Source: Spongiibacter marinus (GTDB lineage Bacteria; Pseudomonadota; Gammaproteobacteria; Pseudomonadales; Spongiibacteraceae). Taken from it: DNA of 64,000 bases. The position numbers were made by a program, and so were the translations under genes. This document shows, in pieces, positions 1 to 7,553 of the stretch. The stretch spans positions 124,001 to 188,000 of the forward strand of contig NZ_JAFBBD010000006.1 of NCBI RefSeq assembly GCF_016906995.1, read 5' to 3'. Positions within the stretch are counted from its first letter, which is position 1. Each line of letters starts with the position of its first letter. The notes beneath the pieces were generated by a model. The model was not told the DNA's origin and made no database searches. It saw nothing but the letters and a program-made list of their open reading frames with translations.

Positions 1-1
1 C

Positions 2-337
2 TCAGTTGTGCCCATTGTCGGTACCGCCATTGGCGGCCTGGTGGGCGCCATTGCCGGTGGCATGGGCGGCGAGTGGTTTGGCAACAAGGTGGGCGACTGG
101 GTGTTTGGTAACAAGGGCGCTGATGTCGCCAAAGCCAGTGTGCCGGTCAGCAGCGGGGCCCCGGTGGTAGCCGCTGGGGCTGCCGGGGGCCAGAACTACA
201 CCGATGCCAGCCAGTACACCATCAACGTGCACCAGCAGCCCGGCGAAAACGCCGATGCCCTGGTGAAAAAGACTATTGATGAAATTGACCGCCGCAAAGC
301 CCGCCGCCGGGGCGGGGCATACGCGGACCACTCGTGA
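2..337 (+). CDS. Phage tail tape measure protein, C-terminal end (P2 gpT-like), cut by window edge
   Basis: The frame is open to the window edge, so only the last roughly 111 residues are seen. The visible part starts with a glycine/alanine-rich hydrophobic stretch (residues 5-30), typical of tape measure proteins. It ends in a basic helix rich in Asp, Arg and Lys, with the motif INVHQQPG shortly before the end. The direct evidence for identity is context: genes U and D follow at once, which is the P2 order T-U-D. The tape measure protein sets tail length and is packed inside the tail tube. Only the C-terminus can be judged, so identity rests mainly on synteny. Confidence 0.7.
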   Translation, partial: SVVPIVGTAIGGLVGAIAGGMGGEWFGNKVGDWVFGNKGADVAKASVPVSSGAPVVAAGAAGGQNYTDASQYTINVHQQPGENADALVKKTIDEIDRRKARRRGGAYADHS

Positions 338-347
338 GGGCTAAGCC

Positions 348-794
348 ATGCTGATGTCGCTGGGCTTGTTTGTATTCTCCATAGACTCGCTGGCCTATGA
401 CCGGCTGCAACGCAGCACCCAATGGCGCTGGGCGGCCAATAACCGGCTGGGTGAGCGTCCGGCCCACCAATTTACCGGCCCCGGTGAAGACCGCATTACG
501 CTTAGTGGCACGCTGGCCCACGACATTACCGGCGACGGCCAGCGCCTGCAGGATCTGCGCGATCTGGGCGACAGCGGTAAAGCCTGGGTGCTTATGCAGG
601 GCGACGGTGAGCACAAGGGCTTCTGGTTTATCGACTCGGTGGAGGAAAACGCCAGCTATTTTTTCCCCGACGGCACCCCGCGCAAAATTGAATTTACCGT
701 GGTGCTCAATCGCAACAACGACGGCGAAACCGACACCATTGGCACCCTGGCCATGAATGGCACCGGCAACCCTGAAACGGCCCGTACAGCATGA
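348..794 (+). CDS. Phage tail protein U (P2 gpU family)
   Basis: This 148-residue protein matches the P2 gpU pattern. It has a short hydrophobic start (LGLFVFSID), then RSTQWRWAANNRLGERP, a FTGPGED segment, LSGTLAHDITG, and a C-terminal RKIEFTVVLNR strand. gpU is a tail completion protein at the head-proximal end of contractile tails. The ATG at 348 follows the tape measure stop by ten bases; ATG 354 is an alternative. The stop overlaps the start of gene D by four bases, so the two are translationally coupled. Confidence 0.88.
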   Translation: MLMSLGLFVFSIDSLAYDRLQRSTQWRWAANNRLGERPAHQFTGPGEDRITLSGTLAHDITGDGQRLQDLRDLGDSGKAWVLMQGDGEHKGFWFIDSVEENASYFFPDGTPRKIEFTVVLNRNNDGETDTIGTLAMNGTGNPETARTA

Positions 795-1771
795 CACCCA
801 TTGCTGCAATTACTGCCAACGGCGTCGCGCTGGCGAGCGAAGTGCAAAAGCGCATTATCAGCGTGAGTTACCACGACGCCAGCGGCACCACCGCTGACCA
901 GTTGGTGCTGGAGCTGGACGACAGTGACGGTACCCTGAACATTCCCCCAAAGGGCGCGGTACTCAGCCTGCAGTTGGGTTTCCGGGACAAGGCCCTGCAC
1001 AACAAGGGCACATTTACCGTTGACGATGTGGAGCACGCGGGGCCGCCAGACAAGCTGATTATTACCGCCCGCAGCGCGAACTTCCGCGAAGAGTTCAAGT
1101 CCCTGCGCTCTACCCATTGGGAGCCTGGCACTACCTTGGGTGCGCTGGTGGCAACCATTGCCGAGCGCTACAACCTGGCGCCGAAGGTGGCCCCCGATCT
1201 GGCCGATGTCGCGCTGGCGCAACTCAACCAAACCGCTGAATCAGACAGCGCCTTTCTCAACCGCATTGGCAAACAGTTTGACGCCGTGGCCACCAGCAAA
1301 AATGGCTACCTGTTGTTTTTCCCCAAGGGGCAGGGCGCCACTGCCAGCGGCGCGGCCTTGCCAATGGCCACCATTACCAAAAACCAGACCACAGACCATC
1401 GCTACAAAACCGCCGACCGCAACAGCCGCTTCACCGGCGTGACCGCTCGCTGGTACAACAACGACACCGCCCAGACCGAGACCGTGACCGTGGGTGAGGC
1501 GGGCTACACCAAACAAATTCGCGACCCATTGCCAGATGGGCAGCAAGCGGGTGAGGCGGCAAAAGCCGAGTGGGCACGTATTCAGCGCGGCGACGCCACC
1601 ATGAGCATTACCGTGGAGCCAGGCCTCCCCGAGCTGGTAAACGGCCAACCAGTGGCGCTGAGCGGCTGGAAGGGGGATATCGACGCCCACAATTGGGTGA
1701 TCGAGGACTTAAACCACACCGTCAGCGACGGCGGGTTGGTCACGGCGGTGGAGTTGGTCACGAAGAGGTAG
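791..1771 (+). CDS. Phage late control protein D / tail hub (P2 gpD family)
   Basis: A 326-residue protein of the P2 gpD family, equivalent to the tail hub protein (gp27/VgrG-like) that joins tube, baseplate and spike. Family signs are the N-terminal ISVSYHDASG strand, a beta-rich hub fold, TTLGALVATIAERYNL near residue 115, and FLNRIGKQFDA near residue 155. The C-terminal SGWKGDIDAHNWVIEDLNH is typical of the last gpD domain. It starts inside the end of gene U (ATGA overlap). It is the last gene of the rightward tail module; opposite-strand genes follow. Confidence 0.9.
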   Translation: MTPIAAITANGVALASEVQKRIISVSYHDASGTTADQLVLELDDSDGTLNIPPKGAVLSLQLGFRDKALHNKGTFTVDDVEHAGPPDKLIITARSANFREEFKSLRSTHWEPGTTLGALVATIAERYNLAPKVAPDLADVALAQLNQTAESDSAFLNRIGKQFDAVATSKNGYLLFFPKGQGATASGAALPMATITKNQTTDHRYKTADRNSRFTGVTARWYNNDTAQTETVTVGEAGYTKQIRDPLPDGQQAGEAAKAEWARIQRGDATMSITVEPGLPELVNGQPVALSGWKGDIDAHNWVIEDLNHTVSDGGLVTAVELVTKR

Positions 1772-1790
1772 TTTTTGTCAGGATCTTGAC

Positions 1791-1818
1791 CAAAAAAAAG
1801 CCCCCTATGTTGGGAGCT
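1791..1818 (-). terminator. Intrinsic terminator for the minus-strand cargo genes
   Basis: On the minus strand an imperfect stem (AGCTCCC pairing with GGGGGCT) is followed by eight T. It lies 32 bases beyond the stop of the small minus-strand gene and 20 bases beyond gene D. It would end leftward transcription of the 1850-3703 block. Confidence 0.6.
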
Positions 1819-1849
1819 TTCGTGAATATTCTATTTCTTTGAGAGCCTT

Positions 1850-1975
1850 TTATGCCGCAAGTAACTCTTCTTCGGCGGCGACAGTGGAAACAGCCTCGTT
1901 CCACATGTTGTCTAGCTCTTCAATAGCCTTAATGGCTTGGTTAAGAAGCTCTATGGTTTCAGCATAGTTACCCAT
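1850..1975 (-). CDS. Small acidic hypothetical prophage protein (41 aa)
   Basis: The start is chosen at 1975 because an excellent ribosome binding site, AAGGAGG, lies at 1982-1988 just upstream of this ATG; a longer in-frame start at 2032 has none. The 41-residue product begins MGNYAETIELLNQAIKAIEEL and is strongly acidic (EEE near the end), apparently one long helix. I do not recognise the family. It lies between the terminator at 1791-1818 and two other minus-strand accessory genes. It may be a small regulator or inhibitor carried as cargo, but no function can be assigned. Confidence 0.6.
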   Translation of the reverse strand: MGNYAETIELLNQAIKAIEELDNMWNEAVSTVAAEEELLAA

Positions 1976-2098
1976 ATTTTGCCTCCTTGGCATTTCCCAG
2001 TTGACGACAGTGTTATGCTTCCTATCAACCACATGCTTGTGGATAAACTGTGCATAACTTTTTAGTAAGGACTATCTTGCACTATTTCTGCTTAAATT

Positions 2099-2470
2099 TC
2101 AATTTTTCGCAACGTGTAAAAATGACTCATTTTCTAGAGCGTTTACGGCATCTATAAATGCGGCTTCATCATCTTGGTGGATCGCCTGCACTATATTTTG
2201 AATGTGCAAAATGTACTGCCTCACGTTCGCTATCTTAATGTGGTCTTCATCAGCTAGCTCAGGCCTATCTACTATTTTTGACAGCACAGGAAGCACAACA
2301 GTTTCCAATGAGTCACATATTTTATGAACATCCGGGTCCGGTATGTCCATCAGGGTAAATCCATACGTTCGGGAGTGATGAAGGACTTTGTTACAAAAAA
2401 GAACAGTTTTTTCCCATAACTCGTCGGCCAGCTCACTTATTTTATTAGCGTGTTGATCTATTGCGTTCAT
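2099..2470 (-). CDS. Hypothetical prophage protein (123 aa)
   Basis: A 123-residue soluble, mostly helical protein with no signal peptide and no motif I recognise. It starts at ATG 2470 with an AAGGG directly upstream. This stretch of the prophage is visibly richer in A and T than the tail genes, which is usual for cargo genes acquired separately. It sits between the small acidic gene and the exported nuclease, all leftward. Function unknown. Confidence 0.6.
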   Translation of the reverse strand: MNAIDQHANKISELADELWEKTVLFCNKVLHHSRTYGFTLMDIPDPDVHKICDSLETVVLPVLSKIVDRPELADEDHIKIANVRQYILHIQNIVQAIHQDDEAAFIDAVNALENESFLHVAKN

Positions 2471-2597
2471 ACCCTTGTCAGTCCTTTGCTGGCAAAAGGT
2501 GAAATTTTACTACATGTTTTTAAGCGTGAGCTAGACCCCGTTGTCGATACGTGCTGACCAAGATGCTAGATCAACATAGATCGGAGTATAGCTCTTT

Positions 2598-3284
2598 CTA
2601 TTTTTTGTAGCAGAGAGCCATTATTTTGCTGATAGCTTTTGCTTCAGTAGGATAAATTCTGAGTCCATAGTTGATCGCCAATGATTTAAAGCGTCTCGTG
2701 TATTCACACCGAAATCCCGCCGCGGGCGGCATCCAATCATCAGGCCCCTTAGCGCCTTTCTCCCGGTTGGCTTCAGCATCCACAGCCAGCAAATTATCCA
2801 TGTCATTGGCAAAGGCACGCTTCTTTGCCCTTGTCCAACCGCTGGCTCCATGGCCATGCGCCCAGGCCAGTGGCACGATGTGATCAATATCCAGATCAGA
2901 GGCTTTATCAAAACGCTGGCCAGTGTAGGGGTCTAGCCACGATCCGTGGCTAACTGAGCAGCCTTTGTTGCGTTTGAACTTGACCGGCACCTGGCTATCA
3001 CGAATCAGAACCTCAGAACGGGTGTCTTGGCAGTCATTATCTGCATCGATCCAGTGGGGCCAATCTTTCCGGTTGTAGAGAGTAGAAAATTCGCGGCCTT
3101 CGCTGACGGCCTCTGTTTGTGCCTTTTCAACTTGTGTCTTCGCGGATGTGCAGGGAGCGCGGTGGCAGTGGTATTCGCCGGTCTGGCGATTGGTGTGACC
3201 TCCGTTGCTATCCAAGCCGCCACCGTGGGGAAAGGCGCTGGGTGCAAAAATCAGGAGAGAAACTAAAAGCAGTCTATTTAACAT
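2598..3284 (-). CDS. Exported HNH endonuclease (DUF1524/GmrSD C-terminal type)
   Basis: A 228-residue protein with an N-terminal signal peptide (hydrophobic LLLVSLLIF followed by A-S-A-F-P-H near residue 20). A histidine/glycine motif follows, ending GEYHCHR (residues 36-42), common in secreted small HNH proteins. The nuclease core is at residues 131-185: DIDHIVPLAWAHG with the presumed catalytic His135, then FANDMDNLL and AEANREKGAKGPDDW, which supply the second half of the HNH fold. Six cysteines suggest disulfides in the periplasm. As leftward prophage cargo it may be a lysogenic conversion factor that degrades incoming or extracellular DNA; that role is inference. Confidence 0.85.
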   Translation of the reverse strand: MLNRLLLVSLLIFAPSAFPHGGGLDSNGGHTNRQTGEYHCHRAPCTSAKTQVEKAQTEAVSEGREFSTLYNRKDWPHWIDADNDCQDTRSEVLIRDSQVPVKFKRNKGCSVSHGSWLDPYTGQRFDKASDLDIDHIVPLAWAHGHGASGWTRAKKRAFANDMDNLLAVDAEANREKGAKGPDDWMPPAAGFRCEYTRRFKSLAINYGLRIYPTEAKAISKIMALCYKK

Positions 3285-3316
3285 AACTCAAGTGCAGTCC
3301 GTGCATGCTCGGTTTC

Positions 3317-3703
3317 TTACCCTTTTTTTTCTAGCGCCTGGCGCAAGCCTGCGATGTGTAGGGCCATACGTTCGAGGTGGAGGAGGTCGTCTAGGGTCAG
3401 GTGGCCATCTTCATAGAGTGATTGAATTCTTAACAACGTCTCTTCCGTTCTATGTGGCTCAGAATCTTCCAGGCGCTTATCTCTAAGCCAAACAGGTGGG
3501 TTAAACTCAAACAACTCGCAAATGAGAACTATGTTCTCTGCCGTAATATTCCCTGTCCTTTTCCATTTCGAAACGGCGCTCTCAGTTACCCCCAGTGCTG
3601 TGGCAACTTGGACCTGAGACACGCCCGCCTCATTGAAAAAGGTTACAAGCCACTCCGAATTCTCGGCGAGTATGTTGTCGTCTCTGTTACGCATCTTTCC
3701 CAT
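3317..3703 (-). CDS. CI-like XRE-family repressor
   Basis: A 128-residue protein with a helix-turn-helix of the XRE/Cro-CI type at about residues 25-65. The recognition helix region TALGVTESAVSKWKRTG is nearly identical to that of the divergent small regulator at 3789 (ADFLGVTESAVSKWKRTG), so both should read the same operators. The C-terminal half is helical and may be for dimerisation; no LexA-type protease residues are obvious, so induction may use the antirepressor-like proteins instead of RecA cleavage. The start may be 3703 or the second ATG at 3694. It faces the right-going early genes across a short control region. Confidence 0.85.
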   Translation of the reverse strand: MGKMRNRDDNILAENSEWLVTFFNEAGVSQVQVATALGVTESAVSKWKRTGNITAENIVLICELFEFNPPVWLRDKRLEDSEPHRTEETLLRIQSLYEDGHLTLDDLLHLERMALHIAGLRQALEKKG

Positions 3704-3705
3704 AG

Positions 3706-3760
3706 GTCAAGTTTATACGAAAAATCGTTGACATTTACTGTCCAGTTGGTTCAGTATTCT
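3706..3760. promoter_or_regulatory. Lysogeny switch control region: early rightward promoter and candidate operators
   Basis: A rightward promoter candidate has TTGACA at 3728-3733, and CAGTAT 18 bases further on at 3752-3757. The inverted pair GTCAA (3706-3710) and TTGAC (3728-3732) brackets the region and overlaps the -35 box, a plausible operator for CI and Cro. The region lies between the divergent repressor and cro genes. Confidence 0.55.
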
Positions 3761-3788
3761 TTTGAAATATGAACCTTTGGGAAAGTTT

Positions 3789-4010
3789 ATGTCCGCAATT
3801 CAACGCGCAATCGAACTCCTCGATAGCCAAAAGTCCCTAGCCGATTTTCTAGGGGTGACAGAGAGCGCCGTTTCGAAATGGAAACGGACAGGTGTTGTTC
3901 CTCCACACCGTTGTCGCGCCATAGCTGATGCTACGGATGGTGCTATTTCAGTTCATGACCTGAGGCCTGACATTTTTGGTCCTCCCTCTCCTGTGGAAAC
4001 TGAATCCTAA
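3789..4010 (+). CDS. Cro-like regulator (XRE family)
   Basis: A 73-residue DNA-binding protein. An upstream ATG at 3762 exists, but the ATG at 3789 has a GGGAAAG ribosome-binding sequence and gives the usual Cro length. The helix-turn-helix (LADFLGVTESAVSKWKRTGVVPPHRC) shares its recognition helix with the divergent CI-like repressor. The HDLRPDIFG ending is typical of the YdaS/Cro group that uses host-like operators. It is the first gene of the rightward early operon, consistent with a lytic switch protein. Confidence 0.85.
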   Translation: MSAIQRAIELLDSQKSLADFLGVTESAVSKWKRTGVVPPHRCRAIADATDGAISVHDLRPDIFGPPSPVETES

Positions 4011-4071
4011 ATCCAAAGAGTTAGAGCGTCTTGAATATCCGATCACAGACCACCCAGCGAGGCGAAAACCC

Positions 4072-4707
4072 ATGAACCTTACCGATTTTCAGATTGCCGT
4101 TTTAGGCGATGACACCAATGAAGTCCATTCCCTGCTTTTAGACATCGACCGCAGAACAGAGCGTGACCGCTACCGTGAAGCTGCTCGACAGTTTGGGTTC
4201 GATCTGCTGGAACATCGGGGTAAATGCTATGCAATGAGGCGTGAATTGGCCTCGGTTTTTGGGTACTCGGGTGAATCAGGTCTTCGCATGTTATGCGAAA
4301 AGTATGATGTCGAGGGCGTATCTATAGCCACATTCGCACCTGAAGTGCGAATGTGGGCTCAGGAAAACCTTGGTCTCCATAGCCGAGACGGTAAAACCAT
4401 CTTCCTTTCTTGGGATGGCTTTCTTCTGGCGGGCGCGCGGGGCGATAGCGAAGCTGCCCGCAAGGTTTTCGCCTATCTATTAAAGATGGAGCGCGCCGGT
4501 CGGATTGCAGGTGGCGCGATGGATGCCGCAAAAGCCAATGAAGCTCGTTTAAAGCAAGCCGAGCGCGTGGTTAACATCGCAGCAAAGTTTGGCAAGGTGC
4601 CGCAACCGCTTCAACAGAAGATCGGGGAATACCTAGACAACATCCTTGATATAACCCTTGGCCAATCCGGGCAGCTCACCCTTTTTTCCAATAAAGAAGA
4701 CAAGTAG
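4072..4707 (+). CDS. Putative BRO-N/antirepressor-like phage regulator
   Basis: A 211-residue protein starting at ATG 4072 behind GAGGCG; a longer frame from 3976 overlaps cro and lacks a ribosome site. Residues about 40-130 resemble the N-terminal domain of phage antirepressors. They show AMRRELASVFGYSGESGLRML, then a spacer ending DGKTIFLSWDGFLLAGARG and SEAARKVFAYLLKMERAG. The rest is a charged helix. Its place directly after cro fits an early regulator acting on the repressor. The family call is by resemblance only. Confidence 0.55.
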   Translation: MNLTDFQIAVLGDDTNEVHSLLLDIDRRTERDRYREAARQFGFDLLEHRGKCYAMRRELASVFGYSGESGLRMLCEKYDVEGVSIATFAPEVRMWAQENLGLHSRDGKTIFLSWDGFLLAGARGDSEAARKVFAYLLKMERAGRIAGGAMDAAKANEARLKQAERVVNIAAKFGKVPQPLQQKIGEYLDNILDITLGQSGQLTLFSNKEDK

Positions 4708-4748
4708 AGGGGCTGCCAGTGGGTGTTTTTGCCTGTTCAAAAGCTAAG

Positions 4749-4877
4749 CCCAAGGGGGTGATATCACCCCTTGGGGCCGCAATTCTCTTGCGTAACTGCC
4801 TGTTTTTGCACTCCAAGGGGGGGATATCCCCCACTAAAACCGCCGTTTTTGTTCTCGCCGGGGGTCTTAAGACCCGG
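4749..4877. repeat. Cluster of three GC-rich palindromes with different centres
   Basis: Within a 259-base stretch without a convincing gene there are three palindromes. The first is at 4749-4775 (CCCAAGGGG arms, centre TGATATCA, one bulged G). The second is at 4819-4832 (GGGGGAT and ATCCCCC). The third is at 4858-4877 (centre TCTTAAGA inside GGG and CCC arms). Centres are 63 and 43 bases apart. None is followed by a T run on either strand, so terminators are unlikely. They may be operators or RNA hairpins before the gene at 4967. Confidence 0.75.
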
Positions 4878-4966
4878 TTGAAGAATCCGCCCATGCACTC
4901 CGAGTTGCTGGTTCTGAAACCTATGAGACGTTGGTGTTGCAAACATCAACACGGAAGGAAGTAAGC

Positions 4967-5536
4967 ATGGAAATTAATCACACGCAAAATCGCCTCGCAC
5001 TGATTCGTCGTTATCTGGATAGGTGGGCTTCAAGCCCACGCCATAACCGCCAGTTAGTGGCAGAGATCGTGGTGGAGAAGTTCGACCAGCTTGGCTTGAA
5101 AGAGCAACTGGCGGGCACTGGTGTGGAGTTTTCGCACGGCGATGATGCGGTTGGGGATATGCGCGCTCACGCCCAAAAGCTGTGGCGCTGGCTGGGAGCC
5201 TATGAGGAGGCCAAGCCTGCCCCGGATAAGCTTTGGTATTTAGAGCAGGCCATTGTGGCAGCAATGCCGCAGGATCTTCGTCTTCAGTACTTGCGGCATG
5301 TGTACGCGGCCTCTGGTATTTCCGTTTCTCACCAATTCGAGAGTAATGCAGCTGCATTGACGCTGGATCACTTGATTAAAGAGCAGGCGGATGCTGCCTG
5401 CTCACTGGTGTCCCTTATGGATGGCGTCGACCCCGGCGAGTTGGATAAAGCAGATAAAGAGCTGCACGAAGCCCTGTCGGCCACCGTTAGCGCCATCAAC
5501 TACGTTAAAGCGCTGCGCGCAGGGGGTGCAGAATGA
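4967..5536 (+). CDS. Hypothetical early prophage protein (189 aa)
   Basis: Start chosen at ATG 4967 because GAAGGAAG lies directly upstream; an in-frame start at 4931 has no such signal. The product is soluble and helical, with an RRYLDRWASSPRHNRQLV start and no recognised domain. Its stop overlaps the next gene (Ogr-like) by four bases, placing it in the early or middle operon. Function unknown; a regulator or replication accessory role would fit the position. Confidence 0.65.
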   Translation: MEINHTQNRLALIRRYLDRWASSPRHNRQLVAEIVVEKFDQLGLKEQLAGTGVEFSHGDDAVGDMRAHAQKLWRWLGAYEEAKPAPDKLWYLEQAIVAAMPQDLRLQYLRHVYAASGISVSHQFESNAAALTLDHLIKEQADAACSLVSLMDGVDPGELDKADKELHEALSATVSAINYVKALRAGGAE

Positions 5537-5757
5537 GCCGCCTTGTGCCATGCCCCCATTGCCTTTCTGACTCTTACATTCGTGACAGCGAGCAAATGAC
5601 CCGGCTCACTCGTGAGCTGACGCTGATCTGTAAGAACCCTGTTTGCGGCCACACTTGGGTGGCCCATTTAACGGCCACCCGGACGCTGTCTGAGTCGGCC
5701 ACGCCAGACCCCTCCATTCACCTCCCGGTGACCAAGGGCCTTTTCTCCAAAAACTAA
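5533..5757 (+). CDS. Ogr/Delta-type zinc-finger activator, first copy
   Basis: A 74-residue protein with the Ogr/Delta layout: CPHC near residue 8, then LTRELTLICKNPVCGHTWVAHL carrying the second Cys pair, and a short tail. Ogr of P2 and Delta of P4 are zinc-binding activators of late phage promoters that contact the RNA polymerase alpha subunit. The N-terminal CPHC and the CKNPVCGH block supply the four zinc ligands. It overlaps the preceding gene by four bases (ATGA). A second, differently sequenced Ogr-like gene is at 13946. Confidence 0.8.
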   Translation: MSRLVPCPHCLSDSYIRDSEQMTRLTRELTLICKNPVCGHTWVAHLTATRTLSESATPDPSIHLPVTKGLFSKN

Positions 5758-5770
5758 CACAGGTGCGACC

Positions 5771-6115
5771 ATGAGCAATGTATTGCCGTTTAACCCTGAT
5801 AACACCATCAGCAACGCTGCCCTGAGCTACATGTTGAAACACCGCAGCCAGCATCTGACCAGCCGCCAAGGCAACGAGGCGCTGCTGTCGCGCTGCCAGG
5901 CGCACCTGATGATGACGTTTGATATCACCGCCGACCGCGCCCAGAAAGAAGCGGCATTGGCGCTGGCAGAGGCCAGCCACAGTGGTGAGGTGTGGATTGA
6001 TGTGGACGCCACCTGTGCGTTTTACACCACGCTGCGCACCAAGGATGGCCGCCAGATTATTGTGAGTGCAGACCAGATTCTGCACGCGATTACCGACTTC
6101 TTTTCTCTCCAATAA
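5771..6115 (+). CDS. Hypothetical prophage protein (114 aa)
   Basis: A 114-residue soluble protein between the Ogr-like gene and the clamp gene, with 12-base gaps on each side, so probably one transcript. It shows an alpha/beta pattern (SGEVWIDVDATCAFYTTLRTKDGR near residues 70-95). No family is recognised. Being co-transcribed with the clamp and primase suggests a role in phage DNA metabolism, but that is inference from position. Confidence 0.65.
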   Translation: MSNVLPFNPDNTISNAALSYMLKHRSQHLTSRQGNEALLSRCQAHLMMTFDITADRAQKEAALALAEASHSGEVWIDVDATCAFYTTLRTKDGRQIIVSADQILHAITDFFSLQ

Positions 6116-6127
6116 CGAGGCCCCCAC

Positions 6128-7201
6128 ATGAACGTGACTGTGAACGCACAGGGACTGGCTGCCGCCCTGAAAAACAATCTGGCGCAAAAGCGAAGCACCT
6201 TGAACATCCTTGAGCATGTGCTGTTGATCGCTACGGAATCGCCCGCTGAGCTGCGGGTGATCAGCCGGGATTTCTCTCAAGAGATCGAGGTGGTGATTGC
6301 CGCTGAGCGTGTTGAGCAGGCGGGGAGTGTTACTTGTCATGCCGAGAAGTTGCAGGCGGCTGTCACGGGGCTGGCTGGGCCTGCCACCTTGAGCACCACG
6401 GGCAGCCCCGGCAGCGAACAGTTTAAAACCGTGTTGCAGCAAGGCCGTCGGCGCTTTCAGATTTTGTCGATGCCGGCAGATATTTTCCCCAAAGGGAAGG
6501 AGATGGGCCAGGCGAAATCGCCTGCGTTAGACCCCCAGGAATTAGCCAAAGCCATTGCGACGGTGCAGTACGCGGTGGCAGTTCATGACGCGCGCCCCGC
6601 GCTGCTGGGGGTTCACCTGAATGAGCATGACGTGGTTGCAACGGATGGTCACCGGGCCGCTTGCGCGTTGATCGATGCCGATTTTCGGCCTATTACGATT
6701 CCCCGCGATAGCCTCAAAAACCTGATTGCGGCGCTGATGGAAGAGGGCGCAGAGCTCCGCTATAGCGATAGTGCCATTGAAGTAGTCCACGCCTGCGGCC
6801 GCTACCGGTCGCAGCTGCTTGATGCCAAATACGTGGATTACAAACGAGTGATGCGCATTCCTGCAAACGGCGTGACCGCCACCCTGGACGCGGCGCATAT
6901 CGCACCTGCGTTGAGCCGTCTGCGCAGCTTTGTGCCGGTAGGCACCCAGATGCTTGGCTGCGAAATCAATGAAAACCTGCTGTCGCTGACGGCGGGCACA
7001 GAGAGCGACACCAAGGACGAAGCTGAGGCGCAATGCAGCGGAAGCTGGCCGAAGGTGCACCTGAATCTGAGTTACCTGAACGATGCCATGAATACCATTA
7101 AAGGTGAGTTTACCTGGCAGAACTCTGGTGCTCACGAAACGCAATTTATGTGGACCGGCAATCAGGATGTGGTCCACATCATCATGCCGATGCGTGTTTA
7201 G
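6128..7201 (+). CDS. dnaN: Phage-encoded DNA polymerase III beta sliding clamp (DnaN-like)
   Basis: A 357-residue protein, close to the usual 366 of bacterial beta clamps. It has the three-domain clamp pattern: NILEHVLLIATES and ISRDFSQEIEV in domain 1, LLGVHLNEHDVVATDGHRAACALI in domain 2 (compare LNGMLF...TDGHRLA in bacterial DnaN), and IIMPMRV at the very end. That C-terminus mirrors the conserved xxVMPMRL of bacterial clamps that forms part of the partner-binding pocket. It tethers the replicase to DNA. It lies just before the primase-helicase, suggesting the phage supplies its own clamp and primosome but borrows the host polymerase. Confidence 0.85.
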   Translation: MNVTVNAQGLAAALKNNLAQKRSTLNILEHVLLIATESPAELRVISRDFSQEIEVVIAAERVEQAGSVTCHAEKLQAAVTGLAGPATLSTTGSPGSEQFKTVLQQGRRRFQILSMPADIFPKGKEMGQAKSPALDPQELAKAIATVQYAVAVHDARPALLGVHLNEHDVVATDGHRAACALIDADFRPITIPRDSLKNLIAALMEEGAELRYSDSAIEVVHACGRYRSQLLDAKYVDYKRVMRIPANGVTATLDAAHIAPALSRLRSFVPVGTQMLGCEINENLLSLTAGTESDTKDEAEAQCSGSWPKVHLNLSYLNDAMNTIKGEFTWQNSGAHETQFMWTGNQDVVHIIMPMRV

Positions 7202-7241
7202 TCGTCCTCACCGAATCAACTACCAAAACGGAGAAAGCATC

Positions 7242-7544
7242 ATGAATGACGCGATGTTGAGAAACCTGACCCTGGATGAATTGGAATGCCACCTACGCGT
7301 GACTGAGCAGGATAGCCCGGCCCATATCGCGGTTTGCATGAAACTCGATGCGCTGGATTTACCGGACACCCGGCATGAGCAAGCGGTTAACAGCCTTACG
7401 GGAATGAAAGCAGACGCGAACAACATCGCCAAGGCGCTGGAAAGTATCTCTATCTCTATCCGTGATCAGCTTGGCGACGTATTCGACGACACAGAAAAGC
7501 TCAGCGCGAATATAGACGCGATTAAGCACAGCCTGCGATTTTAA
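7242..7544 (+). CDS. Hypothetical prophage protein between clamp and primase (100 aa)
   Basis: Start placed at ATG 7242, preceded by GGAGAAAGC; the frame extends upstream but overlaps the clamp gene without a ribosome site. The 100-residue acidic product is helical, with a heptad-like C-terminal half (SISISIRDQLGDVFDDTEKL). No domain is recognised. The stop is nine bases before the primase-helicase start, so it belongs to the replication operon. Confidence 0.65.
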   Translation: MNDAMLRNLTLDELECHLRVTEQDSPAHIAVCMKLDALDLPDTRHEQAVNSLTGMKADANNIAKALESISISIRDQLGDVFDDTEKLSANIDAIKHSLRF

Positions 7545-7553
7545 GGGGCCACC

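Noticed and set aside
273-809. Minus-strand open frame opposite gpU
   Set aside because: Overlaps a conserved tail gene with a proper operon context, so it is a shadow.
4719-4964. Plus frame of 81 codons starting MGVFACSKAKPKG and the matching minus frame 4676-4942
   Set aside because: Composition is driven by the three palindromes, with no ribosome site and no family resemblance; kept as a repeat cluster, not a gene.
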